Shown: positions 1 through 12,543, counted from the stretch's first letter. The stretch is 64,000 nucleotides of DNA from Pristionchus mayeri (GCA_036245805.1 BTRK01000006.1:48911257-48975256); one strand, 5' to 3'. Made by a program: numbers and translations. The notes: generated by a model not told the origin, from the sequence alone.

Positions 1-3000
1 AAAGACATATACATCACTGCACGACGTACTGAAGTGAGCGGACCTGGCAAACTGCAACAACAGTTTACGGTTCCGTTCTTCCGTTCTCTGCAACGCGTAA
101 TCCGATGTTCATTTGATCAGCGCAACTTTGTGCACTTCTAAAGACAAATAGTCACCAGGAACTTGAGAAGAGAACGAACGTATATGTTCATGATATCAAT
201 ACTATTGATCACCTGCGTGCGGTTTCGATTCGAGATGCGCTCTAAGTTCATGGTGATGGAAACTGAGTTCGTTTGCTCCCTGTCCGGACAGCCGGTGTTA
301 TAAATCTATTGGTGCCTGATAACGATATCGGATACAGTTGAGTTGTGAAAGCCGTGTCTATGAGCGATGTCACACCGTCCTTGTATAGGTTGAGAGTGAG
401 GGTTGGAGACGACTAGACATCGCAATTACTAGAGCACCCGACTAACTGACATGAAACCTCAAATAGTAAGAGATCAATGGTCACTCGTCATGAAAATGCT
501 ATAGGGATCGCACATATCGATTGGGCTGTGGGATCACAGAATGAAGAAATCGGAATTATGATTAATTATTAATTATAATTATGATTAATTATGATCTACG
601 TAATTATGGCGCACCCTGTAGAAGGCCAGACAACGGAAATGTTTCAGCCTTATCCTGTATGGAAATATTGTGAACCTCCAAAATGCGGCAAACCTTATGA
701 ATCATCCTAATACTAAAGTGCTCCTCTACTACCTACTGGCAGCAAATAACATGGCTAAATCATATGAAAACTAAGCGTAAGGCGATTCGAACAAGCGATT
801 TTTTACATAGCCAAGTATTAGGTTGGAACATAAGTTCTGTCCGATTTCGTGAACGACGTTTGAGCTCGCGTAAAATTCTCAACTCAAATCGCATTGAGCT
901 AACTCAGTAGCGTAATTAGGTGGAAGACTTGAACATTCCCTACATATGTTCAGATCAAATAAGCGACTCAGGGTATACGAGAAATTGATGACTGTCATCA
1001 AACCAAGTTTCGGATTTTTTTTCAAAAGTGTTTGGGTCACTATTTTGCAGAAGAGAAAAATCATGGGGCAACACATGTATTATTGAGAAGGCCACGTTAG
1101 TACTTTCTATGCCTAGGTTGAATGGTTGGGTTGATCCATCCCTTCCCCGAATTACATGATGCACAAAGAGTAAGATGGAGTGATGGAGCTGTGTAATCGA
1201 TTAGTATTCCTGCCCCGATAATCAAAAACTGACAGTTCTTAGAATATGAGCGATATAGTGCACTACTATTGCGTCATTCGTACATTAGAAAAGTCTAGCT
1301 GAACTGATCTTCATCTTTCTCAAAATTGTGATTTTTCAAAAACATATTATACTTGCGAAACATGCAAAATTCCGATTTTTGGTGTCCAGGCTAGGATTAC
1401 TTCTCTACCAAAAGTACCTATCACTCAATTTACCCAAGTCACAATGCAATAGGGTAGGGTCAGCTTCAGCATGTAATCACAAAATAACGAGCTGATCAAC
1501 TGTATGTGAGACAGGAATTGGTAAAATATGTCGATTTTAACGTTGAATTTGGGGTATCAATTTTTAAATTAATTTTGGCTTGTGACAGGAGGATCGCACA
1601 ATTACCTAACTAAAATAATGTGCTGAACAGGGCCGGATCTATACATTTTCAGCATGTTTTAATCTCTAAGTCTAACTATTTGAATGCACGGTAGATAAAT
1701 TCATCTGAGGTAATGTCCAGGACATCAGTATTGGCCAATTGGTGCATTTTTTAAGTTGACCTTTCGTGTTAGAATCCATTTTAAGTTTCTGGTGTAATAC
1801 ACGACCATTGTACTTTCCAAAAATATAATACGGTTGGTACTATCTCTCAGACCGATAGATTGGATCTCGGAGAAATTAATAGCCCAGTTACCTATTACGG
1901 TGACTTTTGCCTCGCACTGCGACCACAATCCCAATGTTATAGAGCTGTACAAATGTGCGCTATACAGAGTATTGGATCACTCATTGTGTGAGAATAACCA
2001 TTTAAAATCGGTCGAAAAGGAAGGATGTTGAATGTAAGAAAACCAACATATTGAAATCGGACAAAACTTTTGTTCCAACTGATATAACCGTAATATCCAC
2101 TACCGAACCAGCTTGAGATCTATATCGAAAAAGATTGTGGGTTGGCTCAAACCGCATGATCCAAATCTAACATTACTTTCTGACCAACCTAATAATTTCA
2201 ACAATTTTTTTCGACAGCCTCGATTTCGCGTTTTGGACCGACAAATGGCATTCCTAAAGTTAGGAAAAAGCCGAATTTTGCAAATTTCTTACTCATATGG
2301 AAACATAATTTACGCTTTGTATAGTGATCATAATCAAATGATTGACAATGCAGAGTTTCATGAGCTCGAATTCTGACAAAATCGATATCGTGAAAATCGA
2401 CTTTTCCAGAATGAACGAAAGTTCAATTTTCAGAGCAAAATTATTCATTATTATTCTTGTAGGTTCATTTTCCGCCGTTAAATGAGCACGTTTAACAGTT
2501 CATTTGGACAATATAATCGTCATTGTACAGAATTCCGAAATGATCGGGCATGTTCTGACGTCGATATCGATAAAACGGAAACGTCGATATCTTTTCTCTT
2601 TAAAATATTTCGATGTAGAATTCATCGGCCTACATCATATGCCCCTCCCATTTTGAAAATTTAACCAGGAAAAAGTAAAAAATCGTACATGAAATCAAGT
2701 TTCCATGATTGCCGATTTGATCCGGGTGGTTCATTTTTGGTTATTGGTTATCACTAATATAACGCAAAAAAATGTCGAGTCTGTCACATCGCGTTCGAAA
2801 TGATTTTTCGATTTTTCAAATGTTGCACCTTATAATTTCTTACTAAAAAGCGGAATCGAGTAACAGCCTATATATTATGCATCGTGGATCCAAGAGGTAT
2901 CCATGCTTGAAGGATGGACGCCCAGTTCCCATTCCGGGGTACTGCATGTCCGAGGCGTGTTCATAATGATCGATTCTTACCGATGCGGTATCTTAAATTA

Positions 3001-3050
3001 GCCCAATTTAAGATGGCAAACATGTGGAAATACTTTTTTTTTTCACCAAG
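1..3050. other. No recognised gene; AT-rich non-coding
   Basis: Only short open frames of at most 87 codons are present, without recognisable domains or a consistent exon pattern. The sequence is AT-rich with a short TTAATTAT-type run near 560-595. I see no transposon ends and no RNA gene here. Confidence 0.5.
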
Positions 3051-3821
3051 AGCATATTGGAAGCAATTGAGTGAAAGATCCATGGAAAGATACGTTAAAT
3101 CACTTTCGAAATCCGACGGAGAACTCTTCTTAGTCCGTGAGTTCTGAGAGGAGACAATGCTTTGACGAAGTAGTAATGAAAGCTATATTTGGTGCTTGCT
3201 TTCTTACACTTCTTCTTGCTCAGTTCTGAATAACCCGATCATTTGGAGGGACGAAGCACAAGATGAAGGAAGACGAGGAAGTTGAAGCACACGGAACAGC
3301 TGTGCGATCCGAGCAAACATCAATTTGTGACCGCAAAAATATAACAACCTTTCTACCCGCAAAATAATACTTTTGTAAGGGCTGACGCTTCTCTTTTGAA
3401 CCGTTCAACTCTCTTGATGCATTCGAAAACCTTAACAGCCAAACAGAATGGCACTCAACGCTGTTTCCTTCACAGTCAGCTACATTTCACCGTTTCCCAT
3501 GATAGTGAAGAGACGAGTCTATTCTGGGAAAGTGAGTATCGTCTTTTCCATAGTATAGGAGAGCGTTCACGAGATCATCAGGGCTTGTGAACTCGCGATT
3601 GATGTATATTCAGACGGGAGCTATCAGATGTTTTGTTTGTGATTTAGAAACACTTCGTCTCGCTTTAGGTGGACTACGCTTGCCACTCGATCGGTCCGAT
3701 TTTGCGGAAGGCTCGAGCTTGGTTCAAGAAGGAAGTGTGCTTTGCCAGAGAGACCTTGACCTCTGAATCTGATGAGGAGAACATGGAATCTTCAGCCATG
3801 AAGCGTTCGACAGACGATTGA
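3051..3821 (+). CDS. Candidate spliced gene, 3' exons, unrecognised product
   Basis: Three stretches look like exons. Exon A (3,051-3,136) follows a T-rich acceptor and ends at a GTGAGTTC donor; it reads AYWKQLSERSMERYV and then KSLSKSDGELFLV. Exon B (about 3,448-3,531, first possible ATG at 3,448) reads MALNAVSFTVSYISPFP and ends at AAA|GTGAGT. Exon C (3,669-3,821) starts after CTTTAG, reads VDYACHSIGPILRKARAWF, and ends acidic (SESDEENMESS) with TGA. An AATAAA lies at 3,825-3,830, right after the stop, which supports a true 3' end. The exon A to B link, possibly through 3,224, is unclear. Exon B is hydrophobic and may be membrane-associated. I do not recognise the family. Confidence 0.35.
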
Positions 3822-4146
3822 GTGAATAAAAGGACCGACTACTTACCTCTCTTAAACTGTATATCACCTTCTTGTGCAAAAATTTCTCTCGTTTAATTGT
3901 ATTTTTTGGTGTTTTTTGTTTTTTGTCTATCCTTCAAATTTAAGCAGAAACGAGAAATTGTGGAGGATTAGGGTGATAAAAATGTTTTTCGAGATGATTG
4001 TTACAATGGGAGGAAATATTGTGTATTGCTCAAAATTAAATGAAGACAACATAAACCGTACCCAACAAAGCGAAATCCCGTGCATGATTCATATTGTAAT
4101 ACTCGTTGATACATAGGAATATTCTATAAATGAATGGGATTTTTTG

Positions 4147-4690
4147 CTAGCTAAGGAACGTCGGTGAGAGAACAACTTCCGAGTAGAAGAAGGGACTGTC
4201 AACATCCGGAGAGTGAACGGATGGAGAGAGAACCACGGCGAACAGCGCCTTCAATAGTGGAAAATGGCTGCGGCAAAACAGAGAAAAACTATTGAGAAAC
4301 CCGTGACAACGGATATGGTGAGCTATATTCCATTGCAAAGCTACAAAAACAATTATACAAACTGAAAATTGAAAATGTTCTGGAACCTGTGGCGAAAGGA
4401 TGATAGGAGAGAGTGCAAATGGAGAAAGCACCAGTGGAGAGCCGACCATCTGAGAGTGATCATAGTTGAGGTTGAAAGTGAAAGGGAGAACCCTGCCGCC
4501 GAATTTAAACGGGAAGAAAGGGAATATTTTTGATATGTTCACCGGGTTGAGAATCACGGGACTGAGCACGAAAGGAGAGAGGATGAGCGGAGTGAAGGCT
4601 TGTGGGGAGAGGATGAAGGGCGAGAGGGCGAATGGGGAAAGCACGAAGGGATTGAAGACCCCCGGCACCAGGATGAATCTAGAATAGGAT
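4147..4690. repeat. Degenerate 15-bp minisatellite, block 1
   Basis: G/A-rich units near GGGGAGAGGATGAAG recur with 15-bp phase, clearest at 4,385-4,450 and 4,555-4,690. Scattered copies occur at 4,150-4,230. Because 15 bp is five codons, the minus strand stays open and reads like a pentapeptide repeat (VLSPF, ALSPF, ILSPQ). I regard that reading frame as a by-product of the repeat. Confidence 0.6.
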
Positions 4691-4949
4691 GAAGCACCAG
4701 GATGAATCTTCCTACTAGTCTTTGTCTCCCCCCCCCGGATTAGGCAAATTGCTTCCTCCCCTCTCCACTCCTCTCGCCTTCCTCGTTTTCCCCACTGATC
4801 TACCCTGGTCTTCGCTGGTCGGCAAGTGGGAAGCCGGCGTAGTGCTTCTCCCCTTCGCGCGGCCTCTACTCTCGCCAGGAGTGCCCTCTCCACTATTTTT
4901 CGATATGCGAGTCAGGAGAGCGCAGTTTCTCCCTCTCTGAAAGTGGACC

Positions 4950-5560
4950 GTGTCGTTGACTGCGATAACGGAGGTTCGCTCGCTCCTCTCCACTCTAGCC
5001 AATCCTCCCTCCTCCCCTTCCTCATTCGCCCCCGCTCTCGACGTGGCGCGCGTAGTGTACAAGTCGTGTTCTCGCGTCATTTCTGACAGGCTTGAGTTCG
5101 AAGAGAAGGAGAAGAGGGCAGTCGTCGTCGCATTCAAGGAAGCTGAGGATCCATCCGAGGGACTGGCTGTAGACGAGAAGACTCAGATCTGGTCATCTAC
5201 TCGGAAAGTGATGTAAGGCACGGGACGATAAGCTTATCTCTCACCATCGCCACCCGCCCGACCGTCCTCCTGGATCCCGTCCCCTCAAGATAGACTGCCA
5301 TTCGGGACGCCGTCCTCTCTGGTATTCGTTGCAAGACAGGCCGCCCACCCCCTTCAAAGACTCTCGCGCATTCATCAGGAAGGATCTGACTCCTATTCCA
5401 GATTCATCCCTCGCAGCTTGTAACGGAGAAGGAGGAAGCGAGGAAGCGCAATCTCGATGCTAAGCAGATCGTGTGCGGAGTACGAGACTTCACAATGATC
5501 AACTACCGTACCCCTCTCCCGCTCTCTCCCCACTACAGCGCCCCCTCGCACCGCCCAGGA
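4950..5560 (+). pseudogene. Non-LTR retrotransposon ORF1 remnant
   Basis: A plus-strand frame at 4,950-5,216 ends with a charged helix (RVISDRLEFEEKEKRAVVV) resembling the 'EEKEKRSVVI' region of CR1/L2-type ORF1 proteins. About 200 bp on, other frames give RPLKID and then VTEKEEARKRNLDAKQIV, which resembles the conserved C-terminal RRM-like part of those proteins. Several frameshifts separate the pieces. It directly precedes the endonuclease remnant of the same element. The family is inferred from pattern memory only. Confidence 0.45.
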
Positions 5561-5909
5561 CCAGAACTCGGCTGCTGATCTTCCTCATTCAGGTCTCTCT
5601 CGCTCCTCCGCTGCTGCCATCTCTGTTTCTTCTACCCCCTCGACGCCCGATCCGACGCCAGTCGCGCCTTCCCGTATAGGACGGCAGCAAGGGTACCCCA
5701 GTTTCTCCTTTGTCTCTTGACCAACTCTAGTCCTCGTTCTTTCGTTACATCCTCATTTACAATTCAATCGATAATTAGTACACGTCAGCTTAAAGATTCA
5801 CCAGCTTAAAGGTTCACCTGTCTCTGTTTTCTACTCTAATGCGCGCTCTATTCGATGCAAATCACCTTAACTCTCTTTCCTTCTCTCCTCTCTCGACCAT
5901 CACTTCATT

Positions 5910-6101
5910 TGCATCTCAGAGACCTGGCTAGATTGTAATGAGAGTGACTCTATTCTTGTAGAGGGATTTCCTAATTACATACCTTTTCGATGTTATCGCG
6001 CAATTTCTGTTGAGTACTGTAGAGGCGGTGGCGTCGCCTGTTTAGTTCGCGATTCCTTGAGCCCAATCTTAATATCTTCCCTTTCTTTTCCACTTATATA
6101 A
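5910..6101 (+). pseudogene. Non-LTR retrotransposon AP-endonuclease remnant, N-terminal half
   Basis: The frame from 5,910 reads CISETWLDCNESDSILVEGF, then YRAISVEYCRGGGVACLVRD, and stops at TAA (6,099-6,101). This matches the EEP/APE endonuclease of CR1/L2/Jockey-type elements: the ETWL motif with its catalytic Glu, then the GGGVA strand. The remainder of the domain continues in another frame about 60 bp downstream, so the gene is broken. Confidence 0.75.
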
Positions 6102-6161
6102 ATGCTGTGTAGTTGATACCCATGTAGACTATTTTCCTATCATACCATTTAAAAAAATTAG

Positions 6162-6449
6162 GATTTGCACTATTTATAGATCCCCCTCTGTTTCTACTTT
6201 CTCTTTTACCCAACTTATTCAAAATCTAATGACCCTCATCTCAACTGATTTCCCATGTATTTTACTAGAATATTTCAATTTTCACTGTATCGATTGGGCA
6301 TCTCTCTCTCCCCCCACTCCTAACGACCTGCTTGATTTTGTTTGCGATCATCATTTCACCCCACTTGTCTCGTTCCCTACGAGATTTCATAGCTATTTGT
6401 ACCTCGTGTTTTGTAAGGATATTATTCACAGTCAGTGTTATATTTGATA
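6162..6449 (+). pseudogene. Non-LTR retrotransposon endonuclease remnant, C-terminal half
   Basis: The frame from 6,162 reads YRSPSVSTFSF, then ILLEYFNFHCIDWASLS, then LLDFVCDHHFTPLVSFPTRF. This corresponds to the 'GDFNxPxIDW ... LDFVxDxxLTQxVxxPTR' part of AP-like endonucleases. Here GD of the catalytic GDFN motif is replaced by EY, so the enzyme would be dead even without the frameshift separating it from the first half. Confidence 0.7.
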
Positions 6450-6749
6450 TTCGAATTTCCCGTCCTTTCCGAAATTATCGTGCTCCCTCCCATTCATAGT
6501 GTAGCTTTGACTAAAGAGCTGGAAAGATTGCAACGCGACTTTACCCGTAGAATGTATGTACGATTCTCACTCCCGCCTATATCATATGAGACCGTTTGTC
6601 CAAAAATCGAGCAAATTCGACTATGTTTGGCACAGCAAAAAATGTCAATACCTCTTACTCGCTCTTTCAGAAATGCCCATCCCCTACATATATCGTTACC
6701 TTTTTTTCCCAGTCTCCTTATCGAATGTGAACTAGTAGTTCTTTTGTGA
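6435..6749 (+). pseudogene. Non-LTR reverse transcriptase C-terminal tail
   Basis: The frame contains ELERLQRDFTRRMYVRF followed by ISYETVCPKIEQIRLCLA. This resembles the post-thumb segment of CR1/Jockey reverse transcriptases ('LExVQRxFTRRI ... YxxRLxxLxLxSLxxRR'). The palm domain is absent, so the element has an internal deletion joining endonuclease to the RT tail. Confidence 0.55.
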
Positions 6750-6782
6750 GTTGTCATTAATTCTTACGGATGTAGAACAAGT

Positions 6783-7125
6783 GGTGTGAGAATAACGGGG
6801 GAGAAGTCGAAGGTAGTGAGGATCAGCGGAGATAAGGCACGAGGGGAGAGTATCGTAGGGGAGAATACTTGCGGCGACATTATTGCCGGCCCTGATGATG
6901 CGCACGAGTGATGTGATAGCTGCCTACTCGAACATTGTAAATAATCGTCGAAAGACTCGATGGTTGATTTTTTTAGTGAGATGGTGTTTAGGATAAATGA
7001 TCAATTAGTGCGAATATTTACCCAGAACAGACGGCGATAGGATAATTGGCGAGAAGATGAGTGGTGAGAGGATATTAGGTCCAGAGGTGATCTCGGGTTG
7101 CAAGATGATCGGAATCCCGATCACC
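6783..7125. repeat. Degenerate 15-bp minisatellite, block 2
   Basis: The same kind of unit (GGNGAGARNANNNNN) recurs in 15-bp steps at 6,783-6,885 and 7,028-7,090, separated by about 140 bp of AT-rich sequence. It lies 2 kb from the first block, on the other side of the broken retrotransposon. Confidence 0.5.
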
Positions 7126-7439
7126 GGCAACAGTAATGCATCCCTCTTTCGCACTGAACGTAAAATTTACAGATTATACCAAATATGCGTGTTCATCGCG
7201 TTATCTCACATTTGAAAGACTCCATCTGAGCGAGGGCTCGAATGTCGGCGTGAATTCGCTCGTTCTTCTCTTCAGTTGTCATGTTCATCAGTGTTCTGCG
7301 ATATTTTAGAGTTCTCGGAAACTTTCTGAGGTCTATGTGGCATTGGAATGAGGACCCGATCTAAAATTTTGAGGGGAACACAAATATGATTCCGGCAGAA
7401 TATTGAATGAAAATGGAATTTAGTGCACAAATGATGTTC

Positions 7440-10400
7440 TCACTTGAGTCGTTCCTCGTTTGTGAATGGCGAATCTCTTCCATAGATGATATCCAATTGC
7501 TCATCGGAAAGAAGGGCGAATCCTTGTTTACTCTGCTGCTCGATCTGATGTTTTGTATATGAAGCCGCATTCATATTGATCGAACAATTCGCGAAGGTTC
7601 TCGAACATAGCGTTTTCCCGAAAACGCGTAATACTGGGCAGTTTTGCACGCTGATAAGCTTCGTATTGCATAATCTGCATACATTTTTGATTTGCGTAGT
7701 GTTAGAATAACTAAAATTGAATTCCTGAGACTTCTCAATGTCCATCACGTCCTTTTTTGTTATTTCTGATGCGGCCCCTCACAAAATGAATACTCACCTG
7801 CTCTTTTGTAAAGGTCCGATGAAGAGCTTCAAACGTCTCGATCTTCTCCTTTTCCTTCTCGCCAAGAAGATCAGAAGCATTCTGCTAAAATAATCCATAT
7901 GCACTAAAGTGCCGTGTTTTCCAAAATACGATTGATCGATTCGAACTAGCCTTAGTAAAATATGTCTGCTCTTTCTTTGTTGATTTCAAATCCTTCCGTC
8001 CAGAATTTTTAAGTTTATTCTCCTGAATTTCTTTCATTGACTTCATTTGTAATATTAATATATGTTCACATTTCTCACGAGAGACTCGAACGAACTCTCA
8101 CGAAAGAATCGAACTAAATTGTTCATTCTTTGAATGGAAGGAAAATCTTGAAATAGACCTATTTGGGCCGTCCTGAGGCATGCCTGAGCCCCTTGGTGTC
8201 ATTGTGAAGACTCCGCATTGGGATTCACTACATTGGGCCGGATCTGGGAGCCTCCTACTTTGGGATCATTTATCGATGCTCCGGTAAAATATAGAGTAAC
8301 TGAACGGTGATACACCCAACTCATTTTTTCGAGCTCAATCGATTGCCACTATAACACGCCTATCGCGAGCCAAAGGAGATGTGCGGGAACATTTTCCAAA
8401 AAGTTGTCTCCGTTCTCGCCTATATTGTGGTGGGAGAATACCTAGGAGAGATGAATTCGAAAAATATAGGTCATTGGTCCCAAAGCCGGCATTTAGGAAT
8501 TTTCCGGTTTCGCTCCGGGCAATAATGTATCTCATCTTCCAGAGAAGCTAGAATGACGGCAGAGCGCTCAAAATGTGCGGAAAATTATTTCCTGAAACTT
8601 TTATGTTGAACACTTTTACTGGATCAACAAATAAAAATGCTATTTCCGCGAAACCGAATTCAAAATCAGAAAATAATTGTTTTCTCCATCACGCAGGAAA
8701 CTTTCACGGGATTTTTATTGCATAATATGAAAGAACAATCATTCATATGTATAGGAAAAATATTGGCAAAGGAATTATCCTACGCCCAAAAGACGATATT
8801 CCGCGACAAACGTGGTCATATGATAAATATTCAGGATGATCCATATCCATGTCATCTTAGGTTGCTTTATAGTAACAAATATTTGATTTCAGATACGCAA
8901 ATATGTTATATAACCACACAATTTCTGCTGAAAACATATGTTTATTAGTTTTTACACTCGCGGGAATGCATTTTTGAGTGAAGATTTCAAGAGATTTAAA
9001 GTCATGGATCAGTGAAGTTTATAAAATATCAACTCAACTCGGTATCTTCTACGAATCATACCTCTACATTCCACATGTAGTTATTAATGGGCGAACTTAT
9101 AATAGCACAAACTTGGGATAAATAAAGGTTGTGAAAATCGACTTTTTAAACTTTGTCGAACTCCGGGTTTTTCATCAGAAACTTAATCATCTATCACAGA
9201 AATGCATCAAATTACAAATATTTGTTACTATAAAGCAACCTAAGATGACATGGATATGGATCATCCTGAATATTTATCATATGACCACGTTTGTCGCGGA
9301 ATATCGTCTTTTGGGCGTAGGATAATTCCTTTGCCAATATTTTTCCTATACATATGAATGATTGTTCTTTCATATTATGCAATAAAAATCCCGTGAAAGT
9401 TTCCTGCGTGATGGAGAAAACAATTATTTTCTGATTTTGAATTCGGTTTCGCGGAAATAGCATTTTTATTTGTTGATCCAGTAAAAGTGTTCAACATAAA
9501 AGTTTCAGGAAATAATTTTCCGCACATTTTGAGCGCTCTGCCACCACTGTAGCTTGTCTGGAAGATGAGATACAGTATGGCCGGGAGCGAAACCGTAAAA
9601 TTCCTAAATGCCGGCTCTGGGAACAATGACCTATATTTTTCGAATTCATCTCTCCTAGGTATTCTCCCACCACAATATAGGCGAGAACTGAGACAACTTT
9701 TTGGAAAATGTTCCCGATGGGCCATTGTTTCATCCATTGACTCGTGATACACGTGATAAATGCTCTCAAAGTAGGAGACGCCTAGATCCGACGCGGTGTA
9801 GTGAAGCCCAAAATGAAGTGTGCAAACTGGTACTTCGGGTGTCGGTTATGCATGCCTTAGGACAGCCAAAACCGGGTAGAACCCATTTCACTATTATCAT
9901 GCCCAGATCGATTAGAGTGAAATGTGAATAAAATGAATAATATGCTTTGCATTATTATAAGTTCCTAAAAAAGTAAAACCTTTATATATTCGATGGCGTC
10001 TGTGACTCCCGATGCTTCCATGATAAGGTCGATCCTGTGATATACTCAGTTCATAGCATTCATTTTGTGTTCTCATGCAATCCTTTTCATAATGAAATAA
10101 TTAACCATATCTCTTGCTCCTTCGTTTTCGCCGGCAGTACATTATTCGACTGCTCAATTCCCTCATTATTATTTTCGTGAAGAACGAAAAGTGAGGGCCA
10201 AAACAGAGCCACCTTAATAGTGAAATTTGAAGACCACCCGACAAAATATGTTGTCGATTAATTTTCAACAGAAATTTTATTAATTCGTATTAATTCCTTT
10301 CGTTTTCCCGAACTCTGCTTGCAACACTTTCCCAATGGTGAAATATTCTTAAATGGAATTCACCTTCTCGTAATATCTTTAGTGGTTGTCTTTTAATCTT

Positions 10401-11052
10401 TTCCTCTTCGCTTATCGAAGCTTCGAGTCTATGGGCCATGTTTACCATCTCTTTCGGATCCATCCCAATCATGGAATTAGCGGCCTGAAAGTATCTTTTC
10501 AGCATCAACATTTTAGTATTTCAAAATTTCGTAATTTTGTATATTTTTTGAGAGAGCGTCGCATAATGCTGAGCTAATTTCGAAATGCTCCAACAAATAT
10601 TCCATCTGATTTGTACGCCAGTGGTCGCCGCTGGGTTCTCATGCGTTCCTCTTCTTCCTTCGAAAGTCGATTATTCTCCTGATTGTAGAAGCTTTTGATT
10701 TCCAATATAGTGTTTGCTTACCCTCAATTGCTTGACATTCTCCCGTATTTCGAGGATTGTCGTCTTATTGTGCAAATATTTAGTGCAATTTTAACTTTGA
10801 GTAGTCCCCTAATCAATACCACGAGGAGTCCTCACTATTTCTTACGTATCGAAGGCAAATAAATTACCGTTTATCGACTGTCTTGTTCTTTGCCACCAAA
10901 ATGCTCTTCTTGATTGATTTTGCAAGGCGCTCGAAAGGATTTTCTGCGTCTCTCAATGTGTATTTCTGCGACCTCCGAACTGTCTTTTTGCCATTGGACA
11001 ATTTTGAGTTTGTGGCGTTTAGATCGTTCTTCGATTCTGGAAATTTAGCCAA
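7440..11052 (-). CDS. Multi-exon, charged/coiled-coil-type gene split by a hairpin element
   Basis: A chain of minus-strand exons runs from 11,052 down to about 7,440. The N-terminal exon (11,052-10,866) starts MAKFPESKNDLNATNSK and ends at CG|GTAATT. Later exons include EIRENVKQLR (about 10,72x), ENNRLSKEEEERMRTQRR (about 10,67x), AANSMIGMDPKEMVNMAHRL (10,486-10,36x, after TTTCAG), and IDLIMEASGVTDAIEYIK (about 10,035-9,98x). A 3' part has QNASDLLGEKEKEKIETF ending at CAG|GTGAGT, and a final block with CRLCN and CPVL cysteines, then FALLSDEQLDIIYGRDSP. Exons are short with good donors and acceptors. The product is helical and charged; I do not recognise it. A 1.87-kb hairpin element separates the two halves. 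Some junctions are uncertain, for example a possible GC donor near 7,95x. Confidence 0.4.
8064..9931. mobile_element. Hairpin (fold-back) element, family H
   Basis: Two inverted arms are almost identical at 8,383-8,885 and 9,215-9,717 (paired coordinates sum to 18,100). Weaker pairing continues outward to the ends, where both arms start TTCACATTTC. The 330-bp centre is unpaired. A repeat family motif, TGACTCGTGATACACGTG, lies at 9,738-9,755 in the right outer arm. No transposase is encoded, so it would need help in trans. It sits inside the minus-strand gene described above. Confidence 0.75.
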
Positions 11053-11805
11053 GAAAGGTGCGAAGTGCTCATTTTTCGAGTTCTATAGATCTATCTCAAC
11101 TATTTTCTCTAAAACTTATTTTCAACAGTTCTACAATTCAGGTCAATTTTCTCAAAAATTTAGATGAAGACGCAGCTCAAAATTTAGCACTAGGTGAGGC
11201 TCAGCGAGAGCATTCCAATAGTCAGGATTCCCATTGGCCCAATAATATGCGATAGACCATACACGAGATACAGACACGAATAGGTTTATCATAGCGCGAG
11301 TATAATACAATCAAGCGTCCCGAGGGACCGGCCAGCTCCCCCGCTCGACTCCAATCTCATTTCTCCTCTCCCTCTCTCGCTTCTCCGCTCCCTCTCAGTT
11401 CGGCGCCGCCTCTCCGCCATCGCGCTCGTGCCTGAATCATCATATTGCCAGAGAACCATAGAGCTTGGGGGTATGACAGAAGCGCAACGACAAAAGCGCA
11501 ACTAGGTTTCAAAAATCGCAACGACAAAAGCGCAACGCAACTCGAAATATCCCTCGAGAGCGTAGAGATTCAGCTTCGAGGTTGGTGTCAACTAATTACT
11601 ATTTATTAGCAGTATCTGCCCTGACAAGGGAATGGTCAGTCGTCGAAGTAAAATTATCAAAAACTACCTTCAAGGGGTTCATCTACACAATGAGGGTGTC
11701 CGAAAACCGTTTTCAAAAAATTCCCATATTGATCTTTGATCGATAGAAAATTTTCCCCAAATGTTGTGTTTCATCTTCACTCACTTTCACGAGAGGCGAG
11801 GCGTG

Positions 11806-11882
11806 GCCCGCGTGGTGTAGTGGTCTATGGCGCTTGTATTAATCAAGAATTTTTATGAAGTTCGATGCCTATCAAGTGCAAT
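11806..11882 (+). other. tRNA-like sequence in the left arm of element E
   Basis: It has an A-box-like TGGTGTAGTGGTCTATGG and a B-box-like GTTCGATGCC at tRNA spacing. A 4-bp anticodon-type stem (CTTG/CAAG) encloses a 7-base loop. Position 33 is not T and the acceptor and T stems pair poorly, so I read it as tRNA-derived and not as a working tRNA gene. Confidence 0.45.
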
Positions 11883-12282
11883 CTTTTTTGCTTTTTTTAA
11901 CCACAGGGAAAGAAGGACGAAGATGTTACTATCGAGAACAAATCTATGATGATACAATACGTGACTGTGCTTCCCAACCATATATATGGATGGTACCCAA
12001 CCTCCTGTCGCTTTACACAAGATCGACCCCATGCACGTCCGAGACCACATCTCCATAGTGTGAAAAAAGGACCAGTACACCTGTGAGTTGGTGCGGAGGA
12101 GATTGTCTCGGGTGTGCATGGGGAAGTCGATCTTGTGCACTCTATCGCATGCGACAAGATGTTGGGTACTATCCATATATATGGTTGGCAGCACAGTCAC
12201 GTATTGATTGTATCATCGTGGATTTGTTCTCGACAGTAACATCTACGTCCTTCTTTACCCGTGGTTAAAAAAAGCAAAAAGA

Positions 12283-12357
12283 TTGCCTTGATAGGCATCG
12301 AACTTCATAAAATTTCTTGATTAATACAAGCGCCATAGACCACTACACCACGCGGGC
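12283..12357 (-). other. tRNA-like sequence in the right arm of element E
   Basis: This is the mirror copy of the tRNA-like segment in the left arm, with the same A- and B-box sequences on the minus strand. It differs by a few bases. Confidence 0.45.
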
Positions 12358-12543
12358 TACGCCTCGCCTCTCGTGAAAGTGAGTGAAGATGAAACACAAC
12401 ATTTGGGGAAAATTTTATTTCGATCAAAGATCAATATGGGAATTTTTTGAAAACGGTTTTCGGACACCCTCATTGTGTAGATGAACCCCTTGAAGGTAGT
12501 TTTTGATAATTTTACTTCGACGACTGACCATTCCTTGTGAGGG

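Noticed and set aside
4147..4893. 248-codon minus-strand frame with repeated LSPF
   Set aside because: It follows the 15-bp minisatellite; the non-repeat parts are low complexity and show no domain.
8637..9463. Two identical 83-103-codon frames facing each other
   Set aside because: They are the two arms of hairpin element H, with no domain.
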